A stretch of DNA of 5,693 nt from Bacillota bacterium (GTDB lineage: Bacteria > Bacillota > Bacilli > Tumebacillales > Effusibacillaceae): contig JAGVBM010000313.1 in the NCBI GenBank assembly GCA_020059765.1, positions 1-5,693 on the forward strand. The letters are read 5' to 3'. Every line of letters starts with the position of its first letter. Position 1 is the stretch's first letter. Shown here piece by piece: positions 5,374 through 5,693 of the stretch. The notes beneath the pieces were generated by a model. It was not told the origin of the DNA and made no database searches. It saw only the letters and a program-made list of their open reading frames with translations. A program made the translations under genes and the position numbers.

Positions 5374-5594
5374 TCCGCAGTTTCGCTCCTTTCCATGCGT
5401 CCCCCGTACGGACTGTACAAAATCGGCCACAGGGTACCTCGATGCAGAGCTTCCAACGGCGGGAATTGGGGGAAATTCGGGAGTTGATAGCCCAAATACA
5501 ATTGGGGCGGGGTTTCGTAAGTTTTTACACGAATCGGCGGGCAGGGGTCAAACGGACTGACGTAGGGCATGTAAGCTTTCCGCTGCGTAAACAT
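5370..5594 (-). CDS. cotJA: Spore coat associated protein CotJA
   Basis: A 74-residue, proline- and tyrosine-rich small protein with the CotJA hallmarks YVSPFDPCPPI (11-21), PPQLYLGYQLPN (29-40) and EALHRGTLW (48-56). It is the first gene of the cotJ operon, working with CotJB and CotJC in the spore coat. The start is fixed by AAGGAGG at 5601-5607 (minus strand), 6 nt before ATG 5594. A longer frame from GTG 5621 would translate this ribosome site and is rejected. The stop overlaps the cotJB start by 4 nt. In B. subtilis the operon is transcribed by sigma-E in the mother cell. Confidence 0.93.
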   Translation of the reverse strand: MFTQRKAYMPYVSPFDPCPPIRVKTYETPPQLYLGYQLPNFPQFPPLEALHRGTLWPILYSPYGGRMERSETAE

Positions 5595-5600
5595 GGGGTT

Positions 5601-5607
5601 CCTCCTT
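5601..5607 (-). promoter_or_regulatory. Ribosome binding site that fixes the cotJA start
   Basis: On the minus strand AAGGAGG precedes ATG 5594 by 6 nt, an ideal spacing, and excludes the longer GTG start at 5621. Confidence 0.88.
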
Positions 5608-5624
5608 ACCTGCATTGTCACCCC

Positions 5625-5632
5625 ATACTATG
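5625..5632 (-). promoter_or_regulatory. Possible sporulation-sigma (SigE-like) -10 element of cotJ
   Basis: On the minus strand CATAGTAT lies about 31 nt before the cotJA start and partly matches the sigma-E -10 consensus CATACAnT (CATA and final T conserved). No clear ATATT-like -35 is seen 13-15 nt further upstream. The call leans on the known sigma-E control of cotJ in B. subtilis. Confidence 0.3.
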
Positions 5633-5653
5633 CGAATGCCTTGGTCAAAGGCA

Positions 5654-5690
5654 CATTTTTGCTAAAAATGGGCGGTTGGCGGGTTGCCAA
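5654..5690. repeat. Two small inverted repeats upstream of cotJ
   Basis: CATTTTT (5654-5660) and AAAAATG (5664-5670) pair around a 3-nt loop. TTGGC (5676-5680) and GCCAA (5686-5690) pair around a 5-nt loop. Together they could be remains of a terminator for a gene beyond the right edge, but the gene is out of view and neither has textbook shape. No coding sequence is seen in 5595-5693. Confidence 0.35.
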
Positions 5691-5693
5691 GAA

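Noticed and set aside
5374..5430. A 19-residue N-terminal extension of CotJB
   Set aside because: It runs through the end of cotJA. The ATGA overlap at 5370-5373 and the usual family length support the shorter form.
4787..5487. Plus-strand frames antisense to cotJC and cotJB
   Set aside because: The minus strand encodes unmistakable CotJ proteins with proper ribosome sites, so these are shadows.
1..5693. Novel defence, mobile or multi-gene accessory system
   Set aside because: All genes belong to conserved core or sporulation families in separate transcription units. No transposase, integrase, toxin-antitoxin pair, repeat array or attachment site was seen.

Overview
The window reads as chromosomal DNA from an endospore-forming Firmicute of the Bacilli type. 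The evidence is a complete cotJABC spore-coat operon, a PerR-type Fur regulator whose metal-ligand positions match Bacillus subtilis PerR exactly, strong AGGAGG ribosome binding sites, several GTG/TTG start candidates and Gram-positive style terminators. Base composition looks close to balanced, so a moderate-GC lineage (Alicyclobacillaceae-like, for example) is plausible, but genus cannot be set from the sequence alone. I see no mobile element, CRISPR array, tRNA or rRNA.

Layout. (1) 1-804, plus: the 3' part of a thioredoxin-reductase-like flavoprotein, cut by the left edge. It keeps the redox CxxC and the FAD-binding GD motif but has lost the usual NADPH-binding signatures. (2) 867-1529, minus: a soluble-looking lytic transglycosylase (SLT domain), convergent with the first gene and separated from it by a shared hairpin terminator. 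(3) 1653-2264 and 2233-3636, plus: a two-gene unit of a DUF502 membrane protein and an NhaC-family antiporter, overlapping by 32 nt. (4) 3637-3833: a gap rich in inverted repeats that carries the perR promoter. (5) 3834-4295, plus: perR, followed by a textbook terminator. (6) 4509-5594, minus: cotJA-cotJB-cotJC in that transcription order, ending in its own terminator facing that of perR. (7) 5595-5693: the cotJ upstream region, with a possible sporulation-sigma -10 element.

How the genes relate. cotJABC is a coat module whose CotJC belongs to the manganese catalase family. PerR is the peroxide-sensing repressor. The first gene is a thiol-redox flavoprotein. Three of the transcription units therefore touch redox or peroxide biology, but they are separately transcribed and I would not call them one system. 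DUF502 and the antiporter are the only pair outside cotJ with good evidence of co-expression. Most of the window is conserved core content. The points most worth a second look are the degenerate pyridine-nucleotide site of the first protein and the palindromes upstream of perR.
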